From Simiduia agarivorans SA1 = DSM 21679 (GTDB lineage: Bacteria; Pseudomonadota; Gammaproteobacteria; Pseudomonadales; Cellvibrionaceae): a stretch of 64,000 bases of DNA. The stretch lies in NCBI RefSeq assembly GCF_000305785.2, contig NC_018868.3, forward strand, positions 682,001 to 746,000, given 5' to 3'. How positions within the stretch are numbered: position 1 is the stretch's first letter; each line of letters begins with the position of its first letter. Both the position numbers and the translations under genes were made by a program. The notes beneath the pieces are model-generated. The model searched no databases and was not told the origin of the DNA. It saw only the letters and a program-made list of their open reading frames with translations. Shown here piece after piece: positions 40,841 to 49,119 of the stretch.

Positions 40841-42835
40841 ATGGCACGCGGAATGTTTTTGGCGGTAATCCTTACCGCCCTGGTGGCTTGCAATTCAAAC
40901 AATCCACCAGCGGCGGATTGGATAATCATTAACGCGGAAGTCTACACCGCTGACCCGCAACAATCCTGGCGCCAGGCGCTGGCAATCAGAGGTGACAAAC
41001 TGCTGGTTGTCGGCACCAACGAAGAGGCTCTGGCTTTTAAGGGCGGCCAAACCCAGGTGATTGACGCCAAAGGTAATGCAGTACTCCCCGGCTTGCATGA
41101 CATTCATATACATCCCTTTGGTCTGATCGCCAGTTCCGCCTGCGACTTGCAAAGCAAAGCCCTCAGCCTGGAATCGCTTGCACAGACCGTTAAAGATTGC
41201 ATAGCCGATGCCGACCTTGCCCCCAACGAATGGTTGACCGTGGAGCAATGGAACTTCACCAAAGGCAACACACCGAATGATCAATTCAGCACGATCCGCG
41301 CTGCACTGGACGCCGCCAGCCCACTGAATCCGGTGTTTTTACGGGGCAATGATGGACATCACGGCGCCGCCAATAGTCTCGCACTGGCCAGCGCCAAAAA
41401 CGCAACCGGTAACACCGTTGGCATCACTGTCGAGACGATCGAGACAGACTTTGCTGAAATGAGCGCCTACATCGGCACCGACCACAATGGCGAACCAGAC
41501 GGCAACCTTTCTGAAGCCGCCCGCTATCTTCTTGACCTACCAGGTAATTTGTTGACAGGCGATGGTTCGCCCGAGCAACTGCTGCACAATATGCCGGCCA
41601 TCGCACACATTCTGGCAAAAAGCGGGATCACCAGCATTCAGGATGCCGCCGCCGATATAGCCTTATTCCCGGTCTACGAGCAATATGCGCAATCCGGCCA
41701 ACAAACATTCAGACTCACTGGAGCACTGTTTGCCGACTTTTCCGCTTACACAAATGCAACCGGCATTGAGCGCTGGCCCGGGCAACGCGTCGATCTGGAC
41801 CGACTGATTAATGACTTTCAGACAATCAAAAAGCGTCAGAACAACACCGAATTACTCAAGGCCAGCGGAGCAAAATTATTTGTCGACGGCGTACTCGAAG
41901 GTAATCCGCTCTCCATCCCCCCCGGACTGCCCAATGCAGCAGTTTTTGCCGACTACAAACAACCCCGTTTCGCGCTTCAAGACGATACACTGACTTTACT
42001 GGGCTATGTCGACCCCAACAGCGAATCGTGCAAGAGCAGGGAAAAGCATACGCAACAGGCATTTATTGAACAATTTGGTTATCACCCGGCACAATGCACA
42101 CAAAGCCGGGGCGTATTAGAGCATAACGAAAACTTCATTCGCGAATACATTTTCCGCATGGAACAGGCCGGCTTCGCCGTGCATGCTCACGCCATTGGCG
42201 ATCGTGCTGTGGATCTCGCGGTTGATGCACTGGCTGACTCCCGCGAAAAACTTAATCATACGCGCCCACAGACCATTACTCACATCCAGCAAATGCATCC
42301 GACCACACTGGAACGTCTCGCGCAAAACCCCTTGTATCTGACCTTTACGTTTGCATGGGCCGTCCCGGACTATAACTACGACGTGACCGTCACACCATTC
42401 ATTGATGAGCTACAAAGCCTGGACAAGCTTTACGAACCGACCAACTACGCAATGGTAAATCACTACCCAGTGGCCAGCGCCAAATCGCGCGGCGCCGTTA
42501 TCACAGCGGGAAGCGACGCTCCTGTCGATACTCGCGACCCCCGGCCTTTTATTAATCTGGCCGGCGCAATCACCCGGGAATCGGAGGGCCATGTGTATAA
42601 CGCCACCGAGCAACTCAATCTGGAAGATGCGCTGGACGCTTTTACCATCAATGGCGCAAAAGCGCTGGAGCAGGACAGCCTTACCGGTTCGCTGGAAGCG
42701 GGAAAAAAGGCAGACCTGATCATTCTTGATCGACCTATTAAAACCGCCGGGCATGAAAAAATACGCGACCATATCGCCAACACTGAAGTTCAAACCACTT
42801 TCTTCGATGGCACCCGGATCTATGAAAAACAATAA
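40841..42835 (+). CDS. Amidohydrolase-3 family lipoprotein
   Basis: A 664-residue metal-dependent hydrolase of the YtcJ/NfdA type. It starts with a lipoprotein signal ending in the lipobox Leu-Val-Ala-Cys17, so it is probably anchored to a membrane outside the cytoplasm. Metal-binding HDIHIHPFGL, the FVDGVLEGNP lysine-type region, HAHAIGDRAVD and GSDAPVDTRDPRPF are all visible, with the terminal TINGAKAL...GSLEAGKKADL typical of amidohydrolases. GGAGG six bases before the ATG is strong. Its substrate is unknown; neighbours suggest amines or amides. Confidence 0.87.
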   Translation: MARGMFLAVILTALVACNSNNPPAADWIIINAEVYTADPQQSWRQALAIRGDKLLVVGTNEEALAFKGGQTQVIDAKGNAVLPGLHDIHIHPFGLIASSACDLQSKALSLESLAQTVKDCIADADLAPNEWLTVEQWNFTKGNTPNDQFSTIRAALDAASPLNPVFLRGNDGHHGAANSLALASAKNATGNTVGITVETIETDFAEMSAYIGTDHNGEPDGNLSEAARYLLDLPGNLLTGDGSPEQLLHNMPAIAHILAKSGITSIQDAAADIALFPVYEQYAQSGQQTFRLTGALFADFSAYTNATGIERWPGQRVDLDRLINDFQTIKKRQNNTELLKASGAKLFVDGVLEGNPLSIPPGLPNAAVFADYKQPRFALQDDTLTLLGYVDPNSESCKSREKHTQQAFIEQFGYHPAQCTQSRGVLEHNENFIREYIFRMEQAGFAVHAHAIGDRAVDLAVDALADSREKLNHTRPQTITHIQQMHPTTLERLAQNPLYLTFTFAWAVPDYNYDVTVTPFIDELQSLDKLYEPTNYAMVNHYPVASAKSRGAVITAGSDAPVDTRDPRPFINLAGAITRESEGHVYNATEQLNLEDALDAFTINGAKALEQDSLTGSLEAGKKADLIILDRPIKTAGHEKIRDHIANTEVQTTFFDGTRIYEKQ

Positions 42836-42849
42836 CGATAAATTTTACT

Positions 42850-43698
42850 ATGACAGCAATCAGCCAACATAACAGCCTCCCCTATCTCGCTTATCAGGCG
42901 TTCAAATACGTCATTTATAGTTTGTTAGTGGTCAATCTGTTTCTGTTTCTGCAGGAAAACTATGCTGCGGCAGCACACACTTTTGCCAACGGCATACCGC
43001 CAGGGCAAATTATTGAAGCCTACTCAGACAGTATTGATACCGCCAGCTGGGTATTGCTTTTACTGTTATTTGAGCTGGAAACCTATGTAATTTCCGACAA
43101 ATACCTGACACGACGACTGACCATCGGCCTTTTTGCGGTAAGAAGCCTGGCCTATCTATTTATACTTTATTCACTATACGGCTACTTTTCGCGCTATCTC
43201 TCTGTGTTGTCGGTTGAGCCGTTTACGGGCGACGCCTGCGCACTGGTAGGCAGCGACTTTACCCGCATCATAACGCTCAATGAATACGTACCGATTACGC
43301 TGGAGGACTGTGCTGCCTTACAGGGACCGGACTTAGTTAAACTGACTGGAACACAGATAATCGGCACAATTGACGAGTATCAGGTAATCAATAACCTGGC
43401 GCTCGTTGATGTGATAAATGCCAGCACTTGGGTGCTTATCGTCGCAATTCTGGAGGTCGATGTATTTGTACAGTCCAGACATACCATTGACCATCCGTTC
43501 ATCCGGATCAGCAACTCAATCAAGCTGGTGCTATACAGCACTCTATTGGCATGTGCCATTTACTGGTGGATCGATGGCGATTTTCTGGATTTCTGGGACG
43601 CATTTTTGTGGCTGATTGCCTTCGTGTTTATCGAAATGAACATTTTCGAATGGCAAAAAGAAATAGCACAGAACAAAAAAGAAGTTAGCGCTGCTTAA
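42850..43698 (+). CDS. Unrecognised six-helix membrane protein with triplicated hairpin
   Basis: I recognise no family. The 282 residues have six membrane helices (about 17-36, 63-82, 92-113, 187-207, 223-241, 248-267) and a loop of about 75 residues between helices 3 and 4 with two Cys (130, 154). Helices 2, 4 and 6 carry W-x7-E-x-[EDN]-x-[YF] at Trp67/Glu75, Trp194/Glu202 and Trp254/Glu262. Helices 1, 3 and 5 carry [KR]-x3-Y at Lys19/Tyr23, Arg98/Tyr102 and Lys225/Tyr229. This points to three diverged copies of a two-helix hairpin. It starts 14 nt after the amidohydrolase and overlaps convergent mazG by 14 nt. Confidence 0.75.
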   Translation: MTAISQHNSLPYLAYQAFKYVIYSLLVVNLFLFLQENYAAAAHTFANGIPPGQIIEAYSDSIDTASWVLLLLLFELETYVISDKYLTRRLTIGLFAVRSLAYLFILYSLYGYFSRYLSVLSVEPFTGDACALVGSDFTRIITLNEYVPITLEDCAALQGPDLVKLTGTQIIGTIDEYQVINNLALVDVINASTWVLIVAILEVDVFVQSRHTIDHPFIRISNSIKLVLYSTLLACAIYWWIDGDFLDFWDAFLWLIAFVFIEMNIFEWQKEIAQNKKEVSAA

Positions 43699-44485
43699 TA
43701 TTTATCCAGGCAGCCTCCATTTGCTCAAGGCTGGCATCTTCAAGCGCCAGCCCTTCCTGGGCCAGCTTTGCTGCCATCTTCTCAAAGCGATGGGCAAATT
43801 TTTTATTTGTCCTACGGACCAGGCTTTCTGCATCATACCCGGCAATACGCGCCACATTTACGACTGCAAATAATAAATCACCCAACTCATCCGCCAATGC
43901 ATGGCGATCACCCGCAGCCACTTCCACCTCGACTTCCGCCAACTCTTCGCGCACTTTATCCATAGCAGACTCAACGGTAGAAAAGTCAAACCCCACAGTA
44001 CTCGCACGCTTCTGCAGCTTTTGGGCTCGCTGAATAGCCGGAAGCGCCATTGGCACATCGTCCAGAACAGATGCGTAACCCTTCTTCTCACGCTCCATCG
44101 CCTTCAGACTTTCCCACTGACCCGACACATCAGTGTCAAACCCTCCCTCCTCCGTACGTACTGATTGCAAATTACCAGAGGGGAAAACATGCGGGTGACG
44201 CGCAATCAACTTGCGGGTTAGCTCGTCGACCACTGCATCGAAATCGAAATGATCTGCCTCTTTCCCTAGTTGGGCATAGAACACAACCTGAAACAGAAGG
44301 TCTCCCAACTCCTCTTTCAGATGCGCCATGTCGTTACGCTCGATCGCATCTGCCACCTCGTAAGCTTCTTCGAGGGTGCTTGGTACTATTGAAGCGAAAT
44401 CCTGTTTGAGATCCCAGGGACAACCGGTTTCCGGATCGCGCAACCGCGCCATCAGATACAGCAAATCCTTCAGTGAATAGGTCAT
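43685..44485 (-). CDS. mazG: Nucleoside triphosphate pyrophosphohydrolase MazG
   Basis: Hydrolyses NTPs to NMPs and, in E. coli, lowers ppGpp after MazEF activation. The 266 residues hold two MazG repeats, each with the ExxE...ExxD metal pattern: STLEEAYEVADAIE with KEELGDLLFQVVF near the start, and VREELAEVEVEVAAG with ADELGDLLFAVVN near residues 180-220. The ATG overlaps the relA stop in an ATGA, so ppGpp synthesis and its modulator are translationally coupled. Confidence 0.95.
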   Translation of the reverse strand: MTYSLKDLLYLMARLRDPETGCPWDLKQDFASIVPSTLEEAYEVADAIERNDMAHLKEELGDLLFQVVFYAQLGKEADHFDFDAVVDELTRKLIARHPHVFPSGNLQSVRTEEGGFDTDVSGQWESLKAMEREKKGYASVLDDVPMALPAIQRAQKLQKRASTVGFDFSTVESAMDKVREELAEVEVEVAAGDRHALADELGDLLFAVVNVARIAGYDAESLVRRTNKKFAHRFEKMAAKLAQEGLALEDASLEQMEAAWINIKQR

Positions 44486-46728
44486 GCCCGCTTCCTCCGC
44501 GCGGAAGCGATATTGGGCAACTGATTGAGCCGGGTAAGGGCACGACTCAAAGCATTGAAGTTTTGCACTTCGATGGTGACCTGCATATCCACAGTATTAA
44601 GATTTTTATTGGACAGTGTCTGCATAGCGATAACATTGATCTTTTCCGCATCAAGCAGTGCTGTCACATCACGTAACAAGCCATGTCGATCAAACGCCTC
44701 CACCAATATCTCGACACTGTACACCTTGTGAGGCGCTTCACCCCAGGAAACCTGGATAATTCGCTCCGGCTCGTCGTTTTCCAACTGCAGAATATTGCTG
44801 CAGTCCTGACGGTGAATGGAAACACCCTTCCCTAACGTTATATAACCGGTAATTGCATCACCAGGTACCGGCGAGCAGCACTTCGCCAAATGCGTGAGCA
44901 GATTACCCACACCTTCTATATATACATCGGCCTCTCCGGAAATGGACGAGGGCTTTGCCAGGGTAATTTTTTCATCTGCAGGTGACTGATCATCCTGCAG
45001 TCGCTGCGCCACATTGAGCACCTGAGCAACACTGATATCACTGGCTCCGACGGCGATGTATAAATCTTCGAGCGATCGGCAATTCAGGCGCTTCGAAAGC
45101 TCAGCAAAATCAATTTCAACAACACCTAATCGTTTAAATTCTTTATCGAGCAATGCGCGACCGTCGGCAAGGTTAGTATCACGCGCCTGCTGCTTAAACC
45201 AATGTTGGATTTTTGATCTTGCCCGTGAGGTGTTGACATAACCCAGCGCCGGACTTAACCAGTCACGGCTGGGGGACTCCCGCTTGCCGGTCAGAATTTC
45301 TACCTGGTCGGAAGTGTTGAGCAGGTGGTTCAAGGGCACAATTCTGCCATTCACTTTGGCACCACAACAGCGATGGCCTACATCCGTATGGATCCGATAG
45401 GCAAAATCCAGCGGGGTGGCATTGCTAGGCAAATCGATCACATGCCCTTCAGGTGTAAATACATAGATGCGATCTTGATTGATACCGTGAATGAGATCAT
45501 CAGCCAAGGGATTTTCGCCTTTGGCGCCTAGCTCCTCATGCCACTCGAGTACCTGGCGCAACCAGGCAATTTTTTGGTCATAGCCATTCTGGCTTTCTTC
45601 TTTGTCCGTACCTTTGTATCGCCAATGGGCACAAACACCGAACTCAGCATCCTGATGCATACCGTGCGTGCGGATCTGGACTTCAAGGACTTTTTGCTCC
45701 GGACCAATGACTGCCGTGTGCAATGAGCGATAACCGTTTTCTTTTGGTGAGGCAATATAATCGTCGAATTCATTGGGAATATTACGCCACAAGCTGTGCA
45801 CGATACCCAATACTGCATAACAATCGCGTACGGAAGGCACCAAAATCCGGACCGCACGAATATCGTAGACCTGCGAAAAGCCGATATTCTTGCGGCGCAT
45901 TTTGCGCCAGATGCTGTAAATATGCTTGGCACGCCCAGTTATTTCACCCTCGATGTGCGCCGACTTCAATTCACCTCTGAGCACTTCCAGCACATTGTCT
46001 ATATATTGCTGACGCCCCATGCGCTTTTCATCCAACAAACGCGCAATGGTCATGTAATCGTCAGGCTCAAGATAGCGAAACGAAAGATCCTCCAACTCCC
46101 ATTTAATATGGCCAATACCTAACCGATGGGCCAAAGGCGCATAAACATTGGCAATTTCTTTCGCTACGCGCTGCCGACGCTCCTCTGTTGCAGTCTTAAG
46201 CGCGCGTATCGCACAGGTCCTTTCGGCAAGCTTTATAAGCGCGACCCGCACATCGTCAACCATAGCCACAAGCATCTTGCGGACATTTTCAGCCTGCTCT
46301 TCTGACTCACGCCCTAATGCGATGGACTCATCCAGCTGGGTTGCACTGATGGCGGCCATTCGCAAAACGCCCTCAATCAATTTGCTGATGGTATTGCCAA
46401 ATGCTTTTGCTACCCGGTCAAGACTGAGCTTGCCCTCTCTGACGGCCCGGTACAGGATGGCTGCGATTAATGATTCATTATCGAGATTCAGGTCCGCAAG
46501 AATTTCTGCCATTTCCAGGCCAGTGCGAAAACTGCTTATTCCGGTAACCCAGATGTTTTCTGCCGCTATCGCTTCCTGCTCGGCTTGATTTGCCATCTGG
46601 CAGGCTTGCTTGAGACGCGCATGGGCTTCAGTACTGATTTCCACTTGCTTGGACAGACGCGTCAACCACGCATCAATATCGATGTGCCCTTCTGCGGTTG
46701 TCGGTTGATCTTCCCGTACCTTTACCAT
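44482..46728 (-). CDS. relA: GTP pyrophosphokinase RelA (monofunctional)
   Basis: Ribosome-associated (p)ppGpp synthetase of the stringent response. The 748 residues have a degenerate HD domain (about 50-180) without the His-Asp pair, and the synthetase motif EFDDYIASPKENGYRSLHT at 320-338; EFDD rather than RFKD marks monofunctional RelA. The TGS domain (RIYVFTPEGHVIDLPSNATP), a Cys-rich zinc-finger region (LAKCCSPVPGDAITGY) and a C-terminal ACT domain follow. ATG 46728 is 18 nt after rlmD. It overlaps mazG. Confidence 0.97.
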   Translation of the reverse strand: MVKVREDQPTTAEGHIDIDAWLTRLSKQVEISTEAHARLKQACQMANQAEQEAIAAENIWVTGISSFRTGLEMAEILADLNLDNESLIAAILYRAVREGKLSLDRVAKAFGNTISKLIEGVLRMAAISATQLDESIALGRESEEQAENVRKMLVAMVDDVRVALIKLAERTCAIRALKTATEERRQRVAKEIANVYAPLAHRLGIGHIKWELEDLSFRYLEPDDYMTIARLLDEKRMGRQQYIDNVLEVLRGELKSAHIEGEITGRAKHIYSIWRKMRRKNIGFSQVYDIRAVRILVPSVRDCYAVLGIVHSLWRNIPNEFDDYIASPKENGYRSLHTAVIGPEQKVLEVQIRTHGMHQDAEFGVCAHWRYKGTDKEESQNGYDQKIAWLRQVLEWHEELGAKGENPLADDLIHGINQDRIYVFTPEGHVIDLPSNATPLDFAYRIHTDVGHRCCGAKVNGRIVPLNHLLNTSDQVEILTGKRESPSRDWLSPALGYVNTSRARSKIQHWFKQQARDTNLADGRALLDKEFKRLGVVEIDFAELSKRLNCRSLEDLYIAVGASDISVAQVLNVAQRLQDDQSPADEKITLAKPSSISGEADVYIEGVGNLLTHLAKCCSPVPGDAITGYITLGKGVSIHRQDCSNILQLENDEPERIIQVSWGEAPHKVYSVEILVEAFDRHGLLRDVTALLDAEKINVIAMQTLSNKNLNTVDMQVTIEVQNFNALSRALTRLNQLPNIASARRKRA

Positions 46729-46746
46729 ACCAATCCTGAATTCCGA

Positions 46747-48087
46747 TTAACGACGCACAAACAACGCCAGAGTTTCCAGATGCATCGTCTGGGGAAACAT
46801 ATCGTGCGGCTGTAACCGCGCCAAACGATAACCTTGCTGGATAAGATAGGTTGCATCGCGCGCAAATGTGGCTGGGTCGCACGACACATAAACGATGCGC
46901 GCAGGGTTCAGTGCGACAACCCTGACCAATGCCTCCTTTGCGCCCGCCCTGGGCGGGTCCAACAAAACCCCATCAATCCGATCTGGTAGCTTTTTGAGCT
47001 GTTGTTCATCCTGCAAATCGGCGACCAGAAATTCAGTGTTTGCAACCCCCAACCGAACCGCATTGGCGCGCGACTTTTCGATCATTTCCGGAATCGCCTC
47101 TACGCCCCACACCCGCTTCACATAGGGCGCCAATGCAAAAGTAAAGTTACCCATGCCACAAAACAAATCCAGCCAGCTCTCATGCTTTTGGGGCTCAGCT
47201 AACGCCATGGCGTTAGCTATCAAATGATGATTGATCGTGGCGTTAACCTGAATGAAATCATCCAATGAAAACGTCAGTGACTTACCGTAGGAATCGATGG
47301 TCAATGTCTCGGCCTGATCAGCGGCCTGCTCATCAATATCCTGAATATCCCGCGACCCCGGCCATTGGAAATATAGCTTGGCTTCAGTGAAGGCAAGAAA
47401 AGCTTCCCTTTCGTCAGCGTTGGGTCTGGCCGTTAATCGGATCAGACAGGAAGGACCGCCGCTGTGATCAGTAAGCTCCACATGCCCAATGGTTTTCGAT
47501 CGCATGCGTGCCATAAGACCTTGGAGCGAATTGAGCACCCGATCCAGCACGGGCGAAAGCACGGGGCAGTGATTAATCCGCACGAGATCCGAACCCGCCA
47601 TTGTTCGAAATCCTGCAAAAACGGGGCCTTTGTGATTAACAGCCAAACGCGCCCGCCGCCGGTAGCCCCATTCGCCGTCCGCAACCAAGGGCTCAATGTG
47701 GGTGCAAGCCAGATCCACCCCGGCGCGCACCAATTGGTCGGTCAAAAGCGATTCTTTATAATTGACCTGCGCGGCTTGGGACATGTGCTGCAATTGACAG
47801 CCACCGCACACACCATAGTGCGCACACTCAGGAGTCACTCTGTCGGAGGAAGGCTCGCTTTCAAGGGAATGACTTTTGCCAGCCTGATAATTTCGCTTGG
47901 TTTCGGTAACCCAGACCCGGTGAGTTTCCGCTGGCAATGCGCCGGCGACAAAAGTAATTTTACCATCGCAGTAACCGATACCCCGGCCATCGTGCCCCAA
48001 GCGCTCGATGGTAACCGGCGAGCTTAAACTAAAACCTGTACCTTTTTGGGCCGGCTTGCGACGGCGCGATACCGGCGCGCGAGTCAT
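46747..48087 (-). CDS. rlmD: 23S rRNA (uracil-1939-C5)-methyltransferase RlmD
   Basis: SAM-dependent m5U methyltransferase with a 4Fe-4S cluster. In 446 residues there is an N-terminal TRAM domain (about 18-75), cluster cysteines 88, 94, 97 (CAHYGVCGGC) and 174 (INHCPV), the SAM site WLDLFCGMGNFTFALA and the catalytic Cys403 in YVSCDPATFARD. A Pro-Pro-Arg motif (LLDPPRAGAKE) precedes it. It is coupled to cysM by an ATGA overlap, as in Pseudomonas. Confidence 0.96.
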   Translation of the reverse strand: MTRAPVSRRRKPAQKGTGFSLSSPVTIERLGHDGRGIGYCDGKITFVAGALPAETHRVWVTETKRNYQAGKSHSLESEPSSDRVTPECAHYGVCGGCQLQHMSQAAQVNYKESLLTDQLVRAGVDLACTHIEPLVADGEWGYRRRARLAVNHKGPVFAGFRTMAGSDLVRINHCPVLSPVLDRVLNSLQGLMARMRSKTIGHVELTDHSGGPSCLIRLTARPNADEREAFLAFTEAKLYFQWPGSRDIQDIDEQAADQAETLTIDSYGKSLTFSLDDFIQVNATINHHLIANAMALAEPQKHESWLDLFCGMGNFTFALAPYVKRVWGVEAIPEMIEKSRANAVRLGVANTEFLVADLQDEQQLKKLPDRIDGVLLDPPRAGAKEALVRVVALNPARIVYVSCDPATFARDATYLIQQGYRLARLQPHDMFPQTMHLETLALFVRR

Positions 48088-48992
48088 CCAAACACTCCAC
48101 TCGATAAGTAGCGATCACCCCGGTCGCAGACAATGGCTACAATAACGGCGTTTTGCAGTTGTTCACTCAAACTGAGCGCAGCAGCCACCGCGCCCCCAGA
48201 AGATACGCCACAGAATATACCTTCTTTCCGCGCCAGATCCCGCATGGTTTGTTCTGCCCGTGCCTGATCCATATTGACAATCTGATCTACCCGGGATCGG
48301 TCAAATATGCGCGGAAGGTAAGCTTCTGGCCAGCGTCTGATACCCGGAATGCTTGCGCCCTCTTGCGGTTGCAATCCGATGATCTGAATCTCAGGGTTCT
48401 GCTCTTTAAGGTATTGCGATACGCCCATGATGGTTCCGGTTGTCCCCATGGAGCTGACGAAGTGCGTTACTTTACCGCCGGTCTGCTGCCAGATTTCGGG
48501 CCCGGTAGTTTCATAATGTGCACGGGGGTTATCCAGATTGGCAAACTGGTCCAACACCAGCCCCTTGCCTTGTGCAGCCAGGCTGGCGGCCAGATCCCTG
48601 GCACCCTCCATGCCCTCAGACTGCGTCACCAGTATCAGCTCTGCACCGTAGGCCGTCATTGCGGCCTTGCGTTCTGCAGTCGCGTTGTCCGGCATAATCA
48701 ACGTCAGAGCATAGCCTTTGATTGCAGCGGCCATAGCCAGCGCGATACCCGTGTTACCACTGGTGGCCTCGATCAATCGGTCGCCCGGTTTGATCTGGCC
48801 CCGCTCTTCCGCCCGTTGAATCATGGACAACGCGGGCCGGTCTTTCACGGAACCGGCAGGATTCGTGCCTTCGAGTTTCAGCAAAACCAAATTGGAGGTA
48901 TTGCCAGGTAGCCTTTGCAGTCGAACCAGCGGCGTCTGGCCTACCAGGGCCTCCATCGTTGGAAGCGCGTGCAAATCGGCCGATGACGACAT
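48084..48992 (-). CDS. cysM: Cysteine synthase B (O-acetylserine sulfhydrylase) CysM
   Basis: PLP enzyme that makes cysteine from O-acetylserine and sulfide or thiosulfate. The 302 residues contain the PLP lysine in NPAGSVKDRPALSMI, the substrate loop EATSGNTGIALAMAAA and the phosphate-binding SSMGTTGTIMG. The ending SSGVFG is common in CysM. ATG 48992 has AAGGA seven bases upstream. It leads cysM-rlmD-relA-mazG and is divergent from the barA gene. Confidence 0.95.
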   Translation of the reverse strand: MSSSADLHALPTMEALVGQTPLVRLQRLPGNTSNLVLLKLEGTNPAGSVKDRPALSMIQRAEERGQIKPGDRLIEATSGNTGIALAMAAAIKGYALTLIMPDNATAERKAAMTAYGAELILVTQSEGMEGARDLAASLAAQGKGLVLDQFANLDNPRAHYETTGPEIWQQTGGKVTHFVSSMGTTGTIMGVSQYLKEQNPEIQIIGLQPQEGASIPGIRRWPEAYLPRIFDRSRVDQIVNMDQARAEQTMRDLARKEGIFCGVSSGGAVAAALSLSEQLQNAVIVAIVCDRGDRYLSSGVFG

Positions 48993-49119
48993 AATGGGGT
49001 CCTTTTGAACGTTTTTTGCTCAATATATTGCGCGTACGACCACTGCGGAGGCCGCACTCGGGCTAGGCATAAGCGCGCTATTCTACCGCTGATTGTGGTA
49101 TCGTTAAACCACTGCCAAG

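Noticed and set aside
48153..48911. 252-codon open frame antisense to cysM
   Set aside because: It is a shadow of cysM; it shows repeated Arg/His/Gln typical of a reversed frame.
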